Below are positions 54,845-63,077 of a DNA stretch of 64,000 bases, in pieces. Origin of the DNA: Bacillus thermozeamaize (GTDB taxonomy: Bacteria; Bacillota; Bacilli; ZCTH02-B2); the NCBI GenBank assembly GCA_002159075.1, contig LZRT01000094.1, positions 1 to 64,000 of the forward strand. The letters run 5' to 3'. Below the pieces are notes generated by a model. It had not been told where the DNA came from. It ran no database searches and was given only the letters and a program-made list of their open reading frames with translations. The first letter of the stretch is position 1, and the number at the start of each line of letters is the position of its first letter. Made by a program: the position numbers and the translations under genes.

Positions 54845-55885
54845 GTGAAAGCACTGGTTTTTCGCGGAGCAGGAAAGATTGAATGGGTGGAGAAAGAAAA
54901 GCCGGCTATCCAGGAGCCGACTGATGCCATCGTCAGGATGACAAAAACCACGATTTGTGGAACGGATTTACATATCCTGTCGGGGGATGTGCCGGCAGTC
55001 ACGGACGGGAGGACGCTGGGGCATGAGGGGGTCGGTGTCGTCGAAGAGGTAGGACAGGGAGTGAAAAACTTCAAGCCCGGGGACAAGGTGCTCATCTCCT
55101 GTATCACTTCGTGCGGGCGATGTGACTACTGCAAGAAGGCGATGTACGCCCATTGCATTGACGGCGGCTGGATTCTGGGGCACCTGATCGATGGGACGCA
55201 GGCCGAATACGTCCGTATCCGTTATGCCGATACCAGTCTGTACCATTTGCCTGACGGCAGTGATGAAGAGGCCTTGGTCATGTTAAGCGATATTTTGCCG
55301 ACGGGACTGGAGATTGGCGTGCTCAACGGCCGGGTGTCACCGGGGGACGTGGTAGCCATCGTAGGGGCCGGCCCTGTCGGCATGTCCGCTTTGTTGACGG
55401 CGCAATTTTATTCACCTGCAGAAATCATCATGATTGATCTGGATGATTCCAGGTTGGAGATGTCCCGGAAATTTGGCGCTACGAAGACCATCAACAGCTC
55501 AGATGGGAATGCCGTGGAGCGCATCATGGAACTGACGGACGGCCGCGGGGTGGATGTGGCGATTGAAGCGGTGGGGATTCCTGCCACGTTTGACTTGTGC
55601 CAGCAGATGCTGGCTCCTGGCGGTCGTCTGGCAAATGTTGGCGTGCACGGGAAAAGCGTGGAACTGCGGCTGGAAAAACTCTGGATTCACAATGTCACGA
55701 TTACCACGGGCCTTGTCAGCACCAGTACCACGCCGATGCTGCTCAAAACGGTGCAAGCCAACCGTTTGCAACCTTCACGGCTCATTACGCATCGTTTTCC
55801 ATTAAGCGAAATCATGAAAGCTTACGAGGTGTTCAAGAACGCGGGAAAAGAGCATGCCCTGAAAGTGATCTTGTACAATGACTGA
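54845..55885 (+). CDS. Zinc-dependent alcohol dehydrogenase family protein
   Basis: 346 residues from the GTG at 54845 behind GGGAGG. Medium-chain dehydrogenase. The catalytic zinc site is ICGTDLH (Cys) and GHEGVGVVEEVG (His, Glu). Structural zinc Cys occur in CITSCGRCDYCKKAMYAHC. The nucleotide-binding GAGPVG lies near 180, with an acidic DLDDSR after the second strand indicating NAD. It resembles isopropanol/2,3-butanediol-type NAD alcohol dehydrogenases, especially in HCIDGGWILGHLIDGTQAEY. Substrate uncertain. Confidence 0.9.
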   Translation: MKALVFRGAGKIEWVEKEKPAIQEPTDAIVRMTKTTICGTDLHILSGDVPAVTDGRTLGHEGVGVVEEVGQGVKNFKPGDKVLISCITSCGRCDYCKKAMYAHCIDGGWILGHLIDGTQAEYVRIRYADTSLYHLPDGSDEEALVMLSDILPTGLEIGVLNGRVSPGDVVAIVGAGPVGMSALLTAQFYSPAEIIMIDLDDSRLEMSRKFGATKTINSSDGNAVERIMELTDGRGVDVAIEAVGIPATFDLCQQMLAPGGRLANVGVHGKSVELRLEKLWIHNVTITTGLVSTSTTPMLLKTVQANRLQPSRLITHRFPLSEIMKAYEVFKNAGKEHALKVILYND

Positions 55886-55926
55886 TTTTGGACGACCGTC
55901 ATTGTTCGACCATCATTGTTCTCAGG

Positions 55927-55970
55927 AACATCCCGGCTCACATCCTCCTGTGGTACGGGATGTTTTTCCT
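55927..55970 (+). terminator. Intrinsic terminator after the alcohol dehydrogenase
   Basis: AACATCCCG (55927-55935) pairs with CGGGATGTT (55956-55964), followed by TTTTCCTTTT. Behind it a 15-base unit, CAATCAAGTACACAG, occurs twice in tandem (56050-56083). Confidence 0.85.
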
Positions 55971-56136
55971 TTTACGGCTTCTTTTTTCTTCATCATCCAG
56001 ATATAATTTTAAAAAGATGAGTGATTGAACATTCATTCAGTGCGATGAAATCAATCAAGTACACAGTCAATCAAGTACACAGACAGGAATCCAGTGTGCC
56101 AAAAAAAAACAGAAATGGAAGGAGCGGAGGGACCAG

Positions 56137-56577
56137 ATGATGAATCCGAAGATCATCGCAAAGGCGGTCGGCGCAATGGCCAGCGGGGATATGATGAAGC
56201 TGATGGAGCTGATTCCGATTGAACGCTCGCGGAAAGAGGAGTGGCTGGTCATGGGGGTGCCCATCCTGCCGATTCTGATGAATCCGCTAGGGATCGTGCA
56301 CGGCGGCGTGACGGCGTTTATTCTGGATTCGGCAATGGGTTGGAGTGTCGCGGATGCGACGGGAAAACAGGTGGTCACGGTACAGATGAATGTGCACTAC
56401 CTGGCGCCCGGTAAAGGAAAGAAATTACACGTCTACGCACGACCGACGCATCTAGGAAAGCAAACCGCCGTCGCGGAAGCTTACATTGAAAATGACGAGG
56501 GAAAACGAATCGCACAGGCCACCGGCACCTTTTTTTACACGGGAGAGCCTGCCATCCCGTTTGAAGAAACGAAGTAG
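56137..56577 (+). CDS. PaaI-type hotdog-fold thioesterase
   Basis: 146 residues, single hotdog domain. NPLGIVHGGVTAFILDSAMG near 48-67 holds the HGGV active-site turn, and VVTVQMNVHYLAPGKGKKLH the central strands. Probably an acyl-CoA thioesterase, substrate unknown. Two adjacent ATGs (56137, 56140) follow GGAGGG. Monocistronic, by the terminator upstream and the fresh ribosome site of pxpA. Confidence 0.85.
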   Translation: MMNPKIIAKAVGAMASGDMMKLMELIPIERSRKEEWLVMGVPILPILMNPLGIVHGGVTAFILDSAMGWSVADATGKQVVTVQMNVHYLAPGKGKKLHVYARPTHLGKQTAVAEAYIENDEGKRIAQATGTFFYTGEPAIPFEETK

Positions 56578-56690
56578 TGGGGGCGGAAAGGACCGCCCCT
56601 TTTCATATTTTAATGATAAACTTGTAGGAAGACGCGCAAACAAATGGGGAGACGAGTGAAAGATATCGGATGGAGGAGGCGTCTATCAAT

Positions 56691-57494
56691 ATGATGACAA
56701 GGATGACGACAAAGGCGGCGAAAGATCGCGCGTGGGTGGACCTCAACTGTGATATGGGCGAGAGTTTCGGCATATACCGGATTGGGATGGATGAGGAGGT
56801 CATGCCGCTCATTACTTCCGCGAATGTGGCCTGCGGCTTTCACGGCGGGGATCCGGACGTGATGGCGCGGACGGTGGAACTGGCCAAAAAACACGGTGTC
56901 GGCGTGGGAGCCCATGTCAGCTTTCCCGGCCGGCTGGGCTTTGGCCGTTGGGAAATGGATATCCCTCGGGATACGCTGGTCAACCTGATTGTATACCAGA
57001 TCGGAGCGCTGCAGGCCTTCTGTGTCCGTGCCGGCGTACCCCTGCAGCACGTCAAGCCGCATGGCAGTCTGAACAACATGGCGGATCGGGATCGTGAGGT
57101 GGCGAAGGCGATTGTACAGGCTTGCCTGGCTGTTGTTCCCGAGGCGCCTCTTTTTGTCAAGCCGGGCTCAGCCCTGCACGAGGAGGCGGTGGCCGCAGGG
57201 GTGCCGGTGATCATGGAAGTGTATGCGGACCGGCAATATCACCGGGATGGAACGCTGGTGTCGCGGCGAAAGCCAAACGCTCTGATTGAGGATCCGAAGG
57301 CGGCGGCAGAGCGGATGGTGAAACTGGTGACCACAGGGAGTCTGGCGACCGTGGAGGGAGAGACGATTTCCCTGCCTGCCCAGTCCATTTGTGTGCATGG
57401 GGATACCCCACAGGCGCCGTCGATGATTCGTCTGCTGCGGGAGGCGCTGCTGGAGGCCGGCATTCAGATTGCTCCCGTCTCGCTTTGGCCCTGA
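56691..57494 (+). CDS. pxpA: 5-Oxoprolinase subunit PxpA (LamB/YcsF family)
   Basis: Part of the ATP-dependent 5-oxoprolinase that opens pyroglutamate to glutamate. About 267 residues. WVDLNCDMGESFG and SANVACGFHGGDPDVMARTV near the N-terminus, then HVSFPGRLGFGR and VKPHGSLNNM are the metal-site motifs of the family. The ATG at 56691 lies 11-12 bases behind GGAGGAGG; the ATG at 56670 would be inside that site. First of pxpA-pxpB-pxpC. Confidence 0.93.
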   Translation: MMTRMTTKAAKDRAWVDLNCDMGESFGIYRIGMDEEVMPLITSANVACGFHGGDPDVMARTVELAKKHGVGVGAHVSFPGRLGFGRWEMDIPRDTLVNLIVYQIGALQAFCVRAGVPLQHVKPHGSLNNMADRDREVAKAIVQACLAVVPEAPLFVKPGSALHEEAVAAGVPVIMEVYADRQYHRDGTLVSRRKPNALIEDPKAAAERMVKLVTTGSLATVEGETISLPAQSICVHGDTPQAPSMIRLLREALLEAGIQIAPVSLWP

Positions 57495-57540
57495 TGGAAG
57501 ATGTGAAGGAACAAGTGAAGGATGATGTGAGGACGGACAC

Positions 57541-58269
57541 ATGAGGGATACAGGGTTGAAGTTGTTGCCGTATGGGGATCACGTGCTCTTGATCTGGTGG
57601 GCGGCCAGGGATTCTGCTCCCGATGAGGCCACGTTTCAGAAGATCGATGCCTTGGCGCGGCGCATCCGCGCCGCCCGGATTCCCGGTGTCATGCAGGTGT
57701 TTCCGGCCTTTGACAGTCTGGCGGTGATCTACGATCCGGTTCGCCTGACCTATGATGAACTGGCCAAGCGCATTGCCGAACTGGACGGCGGGGAAGAGGC
57801 CGGGGAGGCCGAGGAACAGCCCTTGATCGAAGTTCCGACCGTCTACGGGGGGGAATATGGCCCTGATTTGCCATCGGTGGCCCGGGCCGCCGGATTGACG
57901 GAAGACGAGGTGGTGCGTTTGCATAGCGGGAAGGAGTACCGGGTATGGATGGTCGGCTTCTTGTCCGGCTTTCCCTATGCGGGGCAGCTGGATGCAAGAC
58001 TGGTGCTGCCCCGGAAGGCCTCTCCCAGCCTTTCCATACGCCCTGGTTCGGTGGCCATCGCCGAGAAGATGACAGGGATCTACCCCCTCGCCTCGCCGGG
58101 CGGGTGGCATGTGATTGGCTGGACGCCGCTGACCATCTTTGATTTGAAGCGGGAACCGCCAGGCCTGTTTCAAGCGGGGTACCGGCTTCGTTTCCGGGCG
58201 ATTCGGGAGTCGGAAGTGGCTTTTTACTCGGAAGCGGCTTTTCACAGGGAGAAAGGAAGAGGAAAATGA
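57541..58269 (+). CDS. pxpB: 5-Oxoprolinase subunit PxpB (KipI family)
   Basis: 242 residues. LKLLPYGDHVLLIWW and the long central allophanate-hydrolase subunit 1 fold, with VPTVYGGEYGPDLPSVARAA, RVWMVGFLSGFPYAG, RPGSVAIAEKMTGIYPLASP and GGWHVIGWTP, the usual KipI/PxpB motifs. It overlaps pxpC by 4 bases. Acts with PxpC. Confidence 0.93.
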   Translation: MRDTGLKLLPYGDHVLLIWWAARDSAPDEATFQKIDALARRIRAARIPGVMQVFPAFDSLAVIYDPVRLTYDELAKRIAELDGGEEAGEAEEQPLIEVPTVYGGEYGPDLPSVARAAGLTEDEVVRLHSGKEYRVWMVGFLSGFPYAGQLDARLVLPRKASPSLSIRPGSVAIAEKMTGIYPLASPGGWHVIGWTPLTIFDLKREPPGLFQAGYRLRFRAIRESEVAFYSEAAFHREKGRGK

Positions 58270-59276
58270 AGGACGGGTTGCGGGCGGACAGGATGCGTTT
58301 CGGTTCCGGGCAAGCATACCTGGAGGTGGATAGGCCGGGGCTTTTGACAACCGTACAGGATGGCGGGCGTAAGAATAAGCAGGTGTACGGGGTGTCCCTT
58401 TCCGGGGCGATGGATCGTTTCGCCATGCGCGTGGCCAACCTGTTGGTGGGCAATCCCGAGGAGGCGCCTGTGCTGGAATTTACATTCACAGGGCCCACCT
58501 TGCGTTTTGCCTGTGATCAGGTGATCGCCATCACAGGGGGAGATTTTACGCCGATGGTGGATGGCCGGCCTGTGCCGCAATGGCAGTCGCTGCCGATTGC
58601 GGCTGGCTCAGAGCTTTCTCTGGGAAGGTGCCGCAGCGGCGCCCGGGGATATTTGGCGGTGGCAGGCGGGATTCAGGTGCCGCCTGTGATGGGCAGCGCC
58701 TCTACTTTCTTGCGCGGAGGGTATGGCGGGCTGGAGGGAAGGCCGTTGAAAGCGGCCGACCGGCTTCCTGTGGCTGACCTCGGCCCGATGCTGAATCGCT
58801 TGGAACGTCGTTTGGCACGGCGCCGTCTTGCCCCTTGGATGATCCCTGATTACGGGCAGTTGCGGCCAGTGAGAGTGATCCCTGGGCCCCATCAGGAGGC
58901 CTTTTTGCCAGAGGCTTTGGAGCGTTTTTGGACGAGCGGCTTTCGCATTTCCCCCGCTTCGGACCGGATGGGCTACCGCCTGAGTGGCCCGGTTATAAAA
59001 CACCGGGGGCGGGCAGATATTTTGTCCACGTATATTTTTCCCGGGGCGATTCAGGTGCCGGCGGATGGCCAGCCGATCGTGCTGATGGCCGACTGTCAGG
59101 TGACAGGTGGCTATACGGTGATTGGTGCGGTGGCAGGTGTGGATTTGCCTTACCTTGCCCAGCGAAAGCCCGGGGATGTTCTTCATTTTAGGCCGGTTTC
59201 AGTAGCAGAAGCGCAACGGTTGTGGAGAGATCAAGAGGCGTTTTTCAAGCGGTTGCGGGCGGCGGCTTGTTTTTAG
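58266..59276 (+). CDS. pxpC: 5-Oxoprolinase subunit PxpC (KipA family)
   Basis: 336 residues. DRPGLLTTVQDGGRKNKQVY, GVSLSGAMDRFAMRVANLLV and VLEFTFTGPTLRF form the allophanate-hydrolase subunit 2 start; VIPGPHQEAF, SDRMGYRLSGP and LMADCQVTGGYTVIG lie in the C-terminal half. It pairs with PxpB for the ATP-dependent step. Last gene of the pxp operon. Confidence 0.93.
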   Translation: MKDGLRADRMRFGSGQAYLEVDRPGLLTTVQDGGRKNKQVYGVSLSGAMDRFAMRVANLLVGNPEEAPVLEFTFTGPTLRFACDQVIAITGGDFTPMVDGRPVPQWQSLPIAAGSELSLGRCRSGARGYLAVAGGIQVPPVMGSASTFLRGGYGGLEGRPLKAADRLPVADLGPMLNRLERRLARRRLAPWMIPDYGQLRPVRVIPGPHQEAFLPEALERFWTSGFRISPASDRMGYRLSGPVIKHRGRADILSTYIFPGAIQVPADGQPIVLMADCQVTGGYTVIGAVAGVDLPYLAQRKPGDVLHFRPVSVAEAQRLWRDQEAFFKRLRAAACF

Positions 59277-59459
59277 TGGAACGTACATACCCTAAAAAAA
59301 CATCGTGGTTCGAACAGTATAATTACAGAATGATTACAGAATGATTACAAACCCTTCCATTTTTCGCCATTCCTTTGGACAAATATGTGGAGGTTTGGAC
59401 TACTTTGCGGGATTGCCAAATAAAAATGAGAGAGAGAGAAACCAATTGGGGGTTTTACT

Positions 59460-60674
59460 ATGGGGATTGGACTGTCGTTGACGGCCATCCTGTATTCGCC
59501 TATTACTAGCATGCTATGGTTGATCGGGATAGGAGTGTATTGCCTCTTACACCTTCGTGAGGTCAGGTTGGAACCTTACAGCGTCGGCTTGATGCTGCTG
59601 ACCATGTGGAGTTTCAGTGTCGCGGTCTTTTATGAAAGTTGGGTGAGTTTTGCAGCCTCCTTTGTCCTCGGTTTCTTTTTCCTGTTCCATCAATGGATGC
59701 TGGCGCGTGAATGGACGCGTGAGGAAATGGAGCGATGGATGACGCTGCTGTTTCATTACGGCACCGGGACAGCCCTGATTGGCTGGCTGCAGCAGATGGG
59801 TCAACTGCCTACTGAGCCGGGCTGGTTTACCTGGCTGATGGGCTGGGCTCCCTTTGTTCCCCTTTCGGAGGAACGGATCTCGGGCAGTTTTAACAATCCC
59901 AACTTCGCGGCCTGTTGGTATGCGGTGTTGCTGGTGCTGGGCATGTGGGTGTGGGAACGCTCCGCCCGTTCACGGCGCGTTTTGGTCGCGCTGGAGATGC
60001 TGCTTTTGCTCGGCGCGCTGTATTTTACCGGATCGCGCGGCGGGATGTTCGGATGGCTGGCCGGCACATTTTTCTATTTGTTTATCCGGTACCGGCGAGC
60101 GGCTTTGCCCTTCCTGACAGGCGCCATGGCCATCCTTTTGACGTTATGTTTTTTCAAGATAGACTGGTTGCCCAGAGGGGAATTGATCTGGAAATCGCTG
60201 GATACGCGGCTGGAGATTTGGCGTACAGGATTGGAGTTGTTCATTGACAAGCCCCTGACCGGGATTGGCCTGGCGAACATGTGGTTTGTGGAACCGTGGC
60301 TGAGATTGTACCCGGATCCTCTGCCGCATGCTCACAACACCCTTTTATCGATTGCTGTGGAATTGGGCATTGTGGGACTGGGACTGTTCTTGTGGATGCA
60401 GGTTTTCGTCATCAAAGGGCTGTTCCAGCTGATGGCTGAAAAGCACATCTTTGCCCCGCTTTTTGCCGGTGTCTTTGTTGTCCTGGCGACGCAGGGGCTG
60501 GTGGATCACCCGATGTTCTTGCCTCAGGTGGCTGTGATCTTTTTCGGCATGAGCGGCATGATTCTTCAGTTGACCACTGCTGAAGCGCCGGCACAACCCA
60601 AACCTGTTCTCCAGCCGCATCTTGAGTACCGGTTGTTCCGCCACCAACAGCGCCATCAGCGGTTGCGTGTATGA
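59460..60674 (+). CDS. O-antigen-ligase-like (Wzy/WaaL superfamily) membrane protein
   Basis: 404 residues with about ten membrane segments. GSFNNPNFAACWYAVLLVLG near 138-157, LYFTGSRGGMFGWLAGTFFY near 184-203, DTRLEIWRTGLELFIDKPLT near 238, and PHAHNTLLSIAVELGIVGLG in the outer loop are the Wzy_C pattern, in which Arg and His act in glycan transfer. In a Gram-positive it could polymerise an exopolysaccharide or teichuronic-type glycan. No other polysaccharide genes adjoin it. The start is weakly supported (ATG at 59460 behind GGGGG). Confidence 0.82.
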   Translation: MGIGLSLTAILYSPITSMLWLIGIGVYCLLHLREVRLEPYSVGLMLLTMWSFSVAVFYESWVSFAASFVLGFFFLFHQWMLAREWTREEMERWMTLLFHYGTGTALIGWLQQMGQLPTEPGWFTWLMGWAPFVPLSEERISGSFNNPNFAACWYAVLLVLGMWVWERSARSRRVLVALEMLLLLGALYFTGSRGGMFGWLAGTFFYLFIRYRRAALPFLTGAMAILLTLCFFKIDWLPRGELIWKSLDTRLEIWRTGLELFIDKPLTGIGLANMWFVEPWLRLYPDPLPHAHNTLLSIAVELGIVGLGLFLWMQVFVIKGLFQLMAEKHIFAPLFAGVFVVLATQGLVDHPMFLPQVAVIFFGMSGMILQLTTAEAPAQPKPVLQPHLEYRLFRHQQRHQRLRV

Positions 60675-60682
60675 GGGTGTTA

Positions 60683-60711
60683 TAGACAACGGCTCCGTTT
60701 TCAGCTATACT
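60683..60711 (+). promoter_or_regulatory. Promoter of the riboflavin operon
   Basis: TAGACA (60683-60688), 17-base spacer, TATACT (60706-60711); five of six consensus bases in each box. It lies about 60 bases before the FMN aptamer. Confidence 0.75.
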
Positions 60712-60772
60712 AGGCTCAACAACATTCGTCGATGTTGTAGGACAACTGAATGCCAGGTAACATGGTGATTGG

Positions 60773-60908
60773 ACCTTCGGGGCAGGGTGAAATTCCCGAC
60801 CGGCGGTGATGGTGCCTCAAAAGAGAGCGCCTCAGTCCGTGACCCGCGCAAGCGGTGGATTCGGTGAGATTCCGAAACCGACAGTATAGTCTGGATGGGA
60901 GAAGGGAT
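60773..60908 (+). ncRNA. FMN riboswitch (RFN element)
   Basis: The conserved RFN blocks are all present: CTTCGGGGCAGGGTGAAATT, CCCGACCGGCGGTGAT, CCGTGACCCGCGCAAGCGGT, GGATTCGGTGAGATTCCGAA, ACCGACAGTATAGTCTGGAT and GGGAGAAGG. It senses FMN and controls ribD-ribE-ribBA through the terminator at 61154. Confidence 0.97.
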
Positions 60909-61153
60909 GACCAAACACCATGGCCTCTGAATGCCTGCATGTGCGCATTCCCGGGAAGGAGTGCACGCCAAGGCGGATACACCTTGGCTTCCCGGCGGCG
61001 CGAGAGACCGCAGCTGTTTTCTGTCTCCGCAACGCCGGCGGAGATGCCAAGCCAGGGAGATGGTGTGCCTTCTTGTGGCCTTAGCGGTTATTGAGAAACG
61101 AACACATGTGCGGACGATCAGAGCGCCATGATCATTTTGCTCATCGATGCAAC
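60909..61153 (+). other. Long linker between FMN aptamer and terminator
   Basis: About 245 bases, GC-rich and full of short inverted repeats, without a gene. It is longer than usual and presumably holds the antiterminator half of the expression platform. Confidence 0.5.
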
Positions 61154-61180
61154 GCCCCGTCGAAGGTACGGGGCTTTTTT
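61154..61180 (+). terminator. Riboswitch-linked terminator before ribD
   Basis: GCCCCGT (61154-61160), loop CGAAGGT, ACGGGGC (61168-61174), then TTTTTT. It lies 33 bases before the ribD start. Confidence 0.92.
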
Positions 61181-61212
61181 GATCGATAAAAGCGGTAAAG
61201 GGAGATGAATGG

Positions 61213-62352
61213 ATGCAGGATGCCGAATGGATGAGGTTTGCGCTGCAATTGGCGGCGGCTGCGCTGGGGCAGACCTCTCCAAACCCGGTGGTGGGTGCGG
61301 TCGTCGTGCGGGACGGCGAACTTGTCGGGATGGGGGCTCACTTGCGGGCAGGAGAGCCCCACGCGGAGGTCCACGCGCTGCGGATGGCTGGTGAGAAAGC
61401 GGCCGGCGCGGTGCTGTATGTGACATTGGAGCCCTGCAACCATTACGGAAAAACCCCGCCATGCACGGAACAGATTATCGCGGCCGGGATCCGGAAAGTG
61501 GTGGTCGCATGCCGCGACCCCAATCCGCTCGTGCAAGGTTCGGGGATTGCGCGGCTGAAAAGCGCCGGCCTGGAGGTTGTGGTGGGAGTCTGCGAAGAGG
61601 AGGCGCGACGCCTCAATCGCTTCTTTTTCAAGTGGGCAGAGACGGGACGGCCCTTTGTGACCGTGAAGACGGCCGCCACGCTGGACGGAAAACTGGCCGC
61701 ATACACGGGAGACAGCCGCTGGGTGACAGGAGAGGCGGCCCGCCGGCAGGTGCACCGGATGCGCAGAGAGCACGATGCGGTGATGGTGGGAATCAATACC
61801 GTGCTGCAGGATGATCCGCAGTTGACCGTACGGTTTGATCAAGGAAACAAGCAGCCGTTGCGGGTGGTGGTGGACTCGCAGTTGCGCTTGCCGCTGGATT
61901 GCCGCCTGGTGCGCGATGGCCAGGCGCCGACGCTCATCTTTACGACGGCCGGCTCGCCGGAGGAAAAGCGCGCCCGATTGCAGGAGCTGGGCGTTGAGGT
62001 GGCCGTCGTGCCGGCTGTACCATCGCCGGACGGCAAGTCCGGGGAGCCCTCCATGCGGGTGGAGCTGGCAGCGGCGATGAAAGAGCTTGGCAAGCGCGGC
62101 GTGACCTCCGTCCTGGCGGAAGGCGGCGGCACGCTCAATTTTGCGCTGTTGGAGCGCCGGCTGGTAGATCAGGTGGTGGCCTTTATCGCGCCGAAATTGA
62201 TCGGCGGCCGCCAGGCGCCGACACCCTTTGACGGCACGGGGTGGCCTGAGATGGCTGCGGCGGTGCGCCTGATGGATGTGCGAATGGAGCAGGTTGGCGA
62301 GGATTTTTGCCTGATTGGAACACCTGTTTACACCCATGACGTGGCACCATAG
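61213..62352 (+). CDS. ribD: Bifunctional riboflavin deaminase/reductase
   Basis: Second and third steps of riboflavin synthesis: deamination of the pyrimidine and NADPH reduction of the ribosyl chain. 379 residues. N-terminal deaminase: GEPHAEVHAL (zinc His, catalytic Glu) and LEPCNHYGKTPPCTEQIIAA (zinc Cys pair). C-terminal reductase from about 150: VTVKTAATLDGKLAAYTGDS, RWVTGEAARRQVHRMR, and SVLAEGGGTLNFALLE. The start follows AAAGGGAGATGAATGG. First gene behind the FMN riboswitch. Confidence 0.96.
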   Translation: MQDAEWMRFALQLAAAALGQTSPNPVVGAVVVRDGELVGMGAHLRAGEPHAEVHALRMAGEKAAGAVLYVTLEPCNHYGKTPPCTEQIIAAGIRKVVVACRDPNPLVQGSGIARLKSAGLEVVVGVCEEEARRLNRFFFKWAETGRPFVTVKTAATLDGKLAAYTGDSRWVTGEAARRQVHRMRREHDAVMVGINTVLQDDPQLTVRFDQGNKQPLRVVVDSQLRLPLDCRLVRDGQAPTLIFTTAGSPEEKRARLQELGVEVAVVPAVPSPDGKSGEPSMRVELAAAMKELGKRGVTSVLAEGGGTLNFALLERRLVDQVVAFIAPKLIGGRQAPTPFDGTGWPEMAAAVRLMDVRMEQVGEDFCLIGTPVYTHDVAP

Positions 62353-62387
62353 GTTGCGCCATGGTTTTGAGGAAAGGGGGCGTGCGG

Positions 62388-63044
62388 ATGTTTACGGGAA
62401 TTATTGAGGAGATCGGCAAGGTGACATCCATCCGGCGGCAGGGTTCCCAGGCCATGCAGCTGGCCATCGGCGCCAAAAAGGTGCTTGAGAAGGTGCAGCT
62501 GGGCGACAGCATTGCCGTCAACGGCGTCTGCCTGACGGTCACCCGCTATGAGCCGGGGCAGTGGTTTGAGGTGGACGTGATGCCGGAGACGATGAAAAGC
62601 ACCAATCTGGGCCAGTTGCAGCCGGGATCTCCCGTGAACCTGGAACGGGCGATGACGCCCGAAAGCCGTTTCGGAGGGCATTTCGTCAGCGGTCATGTGG
62701 ACGCCACAGGCCGGGTGGTCCGCCGTGACGCGATCGCCAATGCGGTTCTTTTTGAATTTGCGGCGCCAGAATCGTTTCTCAAGCAACTGGTGCCCAAGGG
62801 ATCGGTGGCGGTGGACGGCATCAGCCTGACCGTGGTGGATGTCAAGGCGGATCGTTTTGGCGTTTCGATCATCCCGCACACACTGGAGCAGACGATCCTC
62901 CAGTTCAAACGGGTCGGTGACACGGTCAACCTGGAGGCGGACATGTTGGGCAAGTATGTCCGGCACTACTTGGAGCAAAGCGGTTACCTGGAAACGCGCC
63001 AGACATTGAGCCCGTCCTACCTGCAGGAGAAGGGGTTCTTGTGA
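62388..63044 (+). CDS. ribE: Riboflavin synthase alpha subunit
   Basis: Dismutates two lumazines to riboflavin. 218 residues from the ATG at 62388 behind AAAGGGGG. Two tandem lumazine-binding repeats: MFTGIIEEIGKVTSIRRQG with NGVCLTVTRY, and FGGHFVSGHVDATGRV with DGISLTVVDV. It lies 35 bases after ribD and 33 before ribBA. Confidence 0.96.
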   Translation: MFTGIIEEIGKVTSIRRQGSQAMQLAIGAKKVLEKVQLGDSIAVNGVCLTVTRYEPGQWFEVDVMPETMKSTNLGQLQPGSPVNLERAMTPESRFGGHFVSGHVDATGRVVRRDAIANAVLFEFAAPESFLKQLVPKGSVAVDGISLTVVDVKADRFGVSIIPHTLEQTILQFKRVGDTVNLEADMLGKYVRHYLEQSGYLETRQTLSPSYLQEKGFL

Positions 63045-63077
63045 TTCGGTGCGCTTCGCGATGAAGGGGGGAACATC

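Noticed and set aside
57211-58350. 379-codon minus-strand open frame opposite pxpA/pxpB
   Set aside because: Antisense shadow; Pro/Arg/His-rich composition, no ribosome site.
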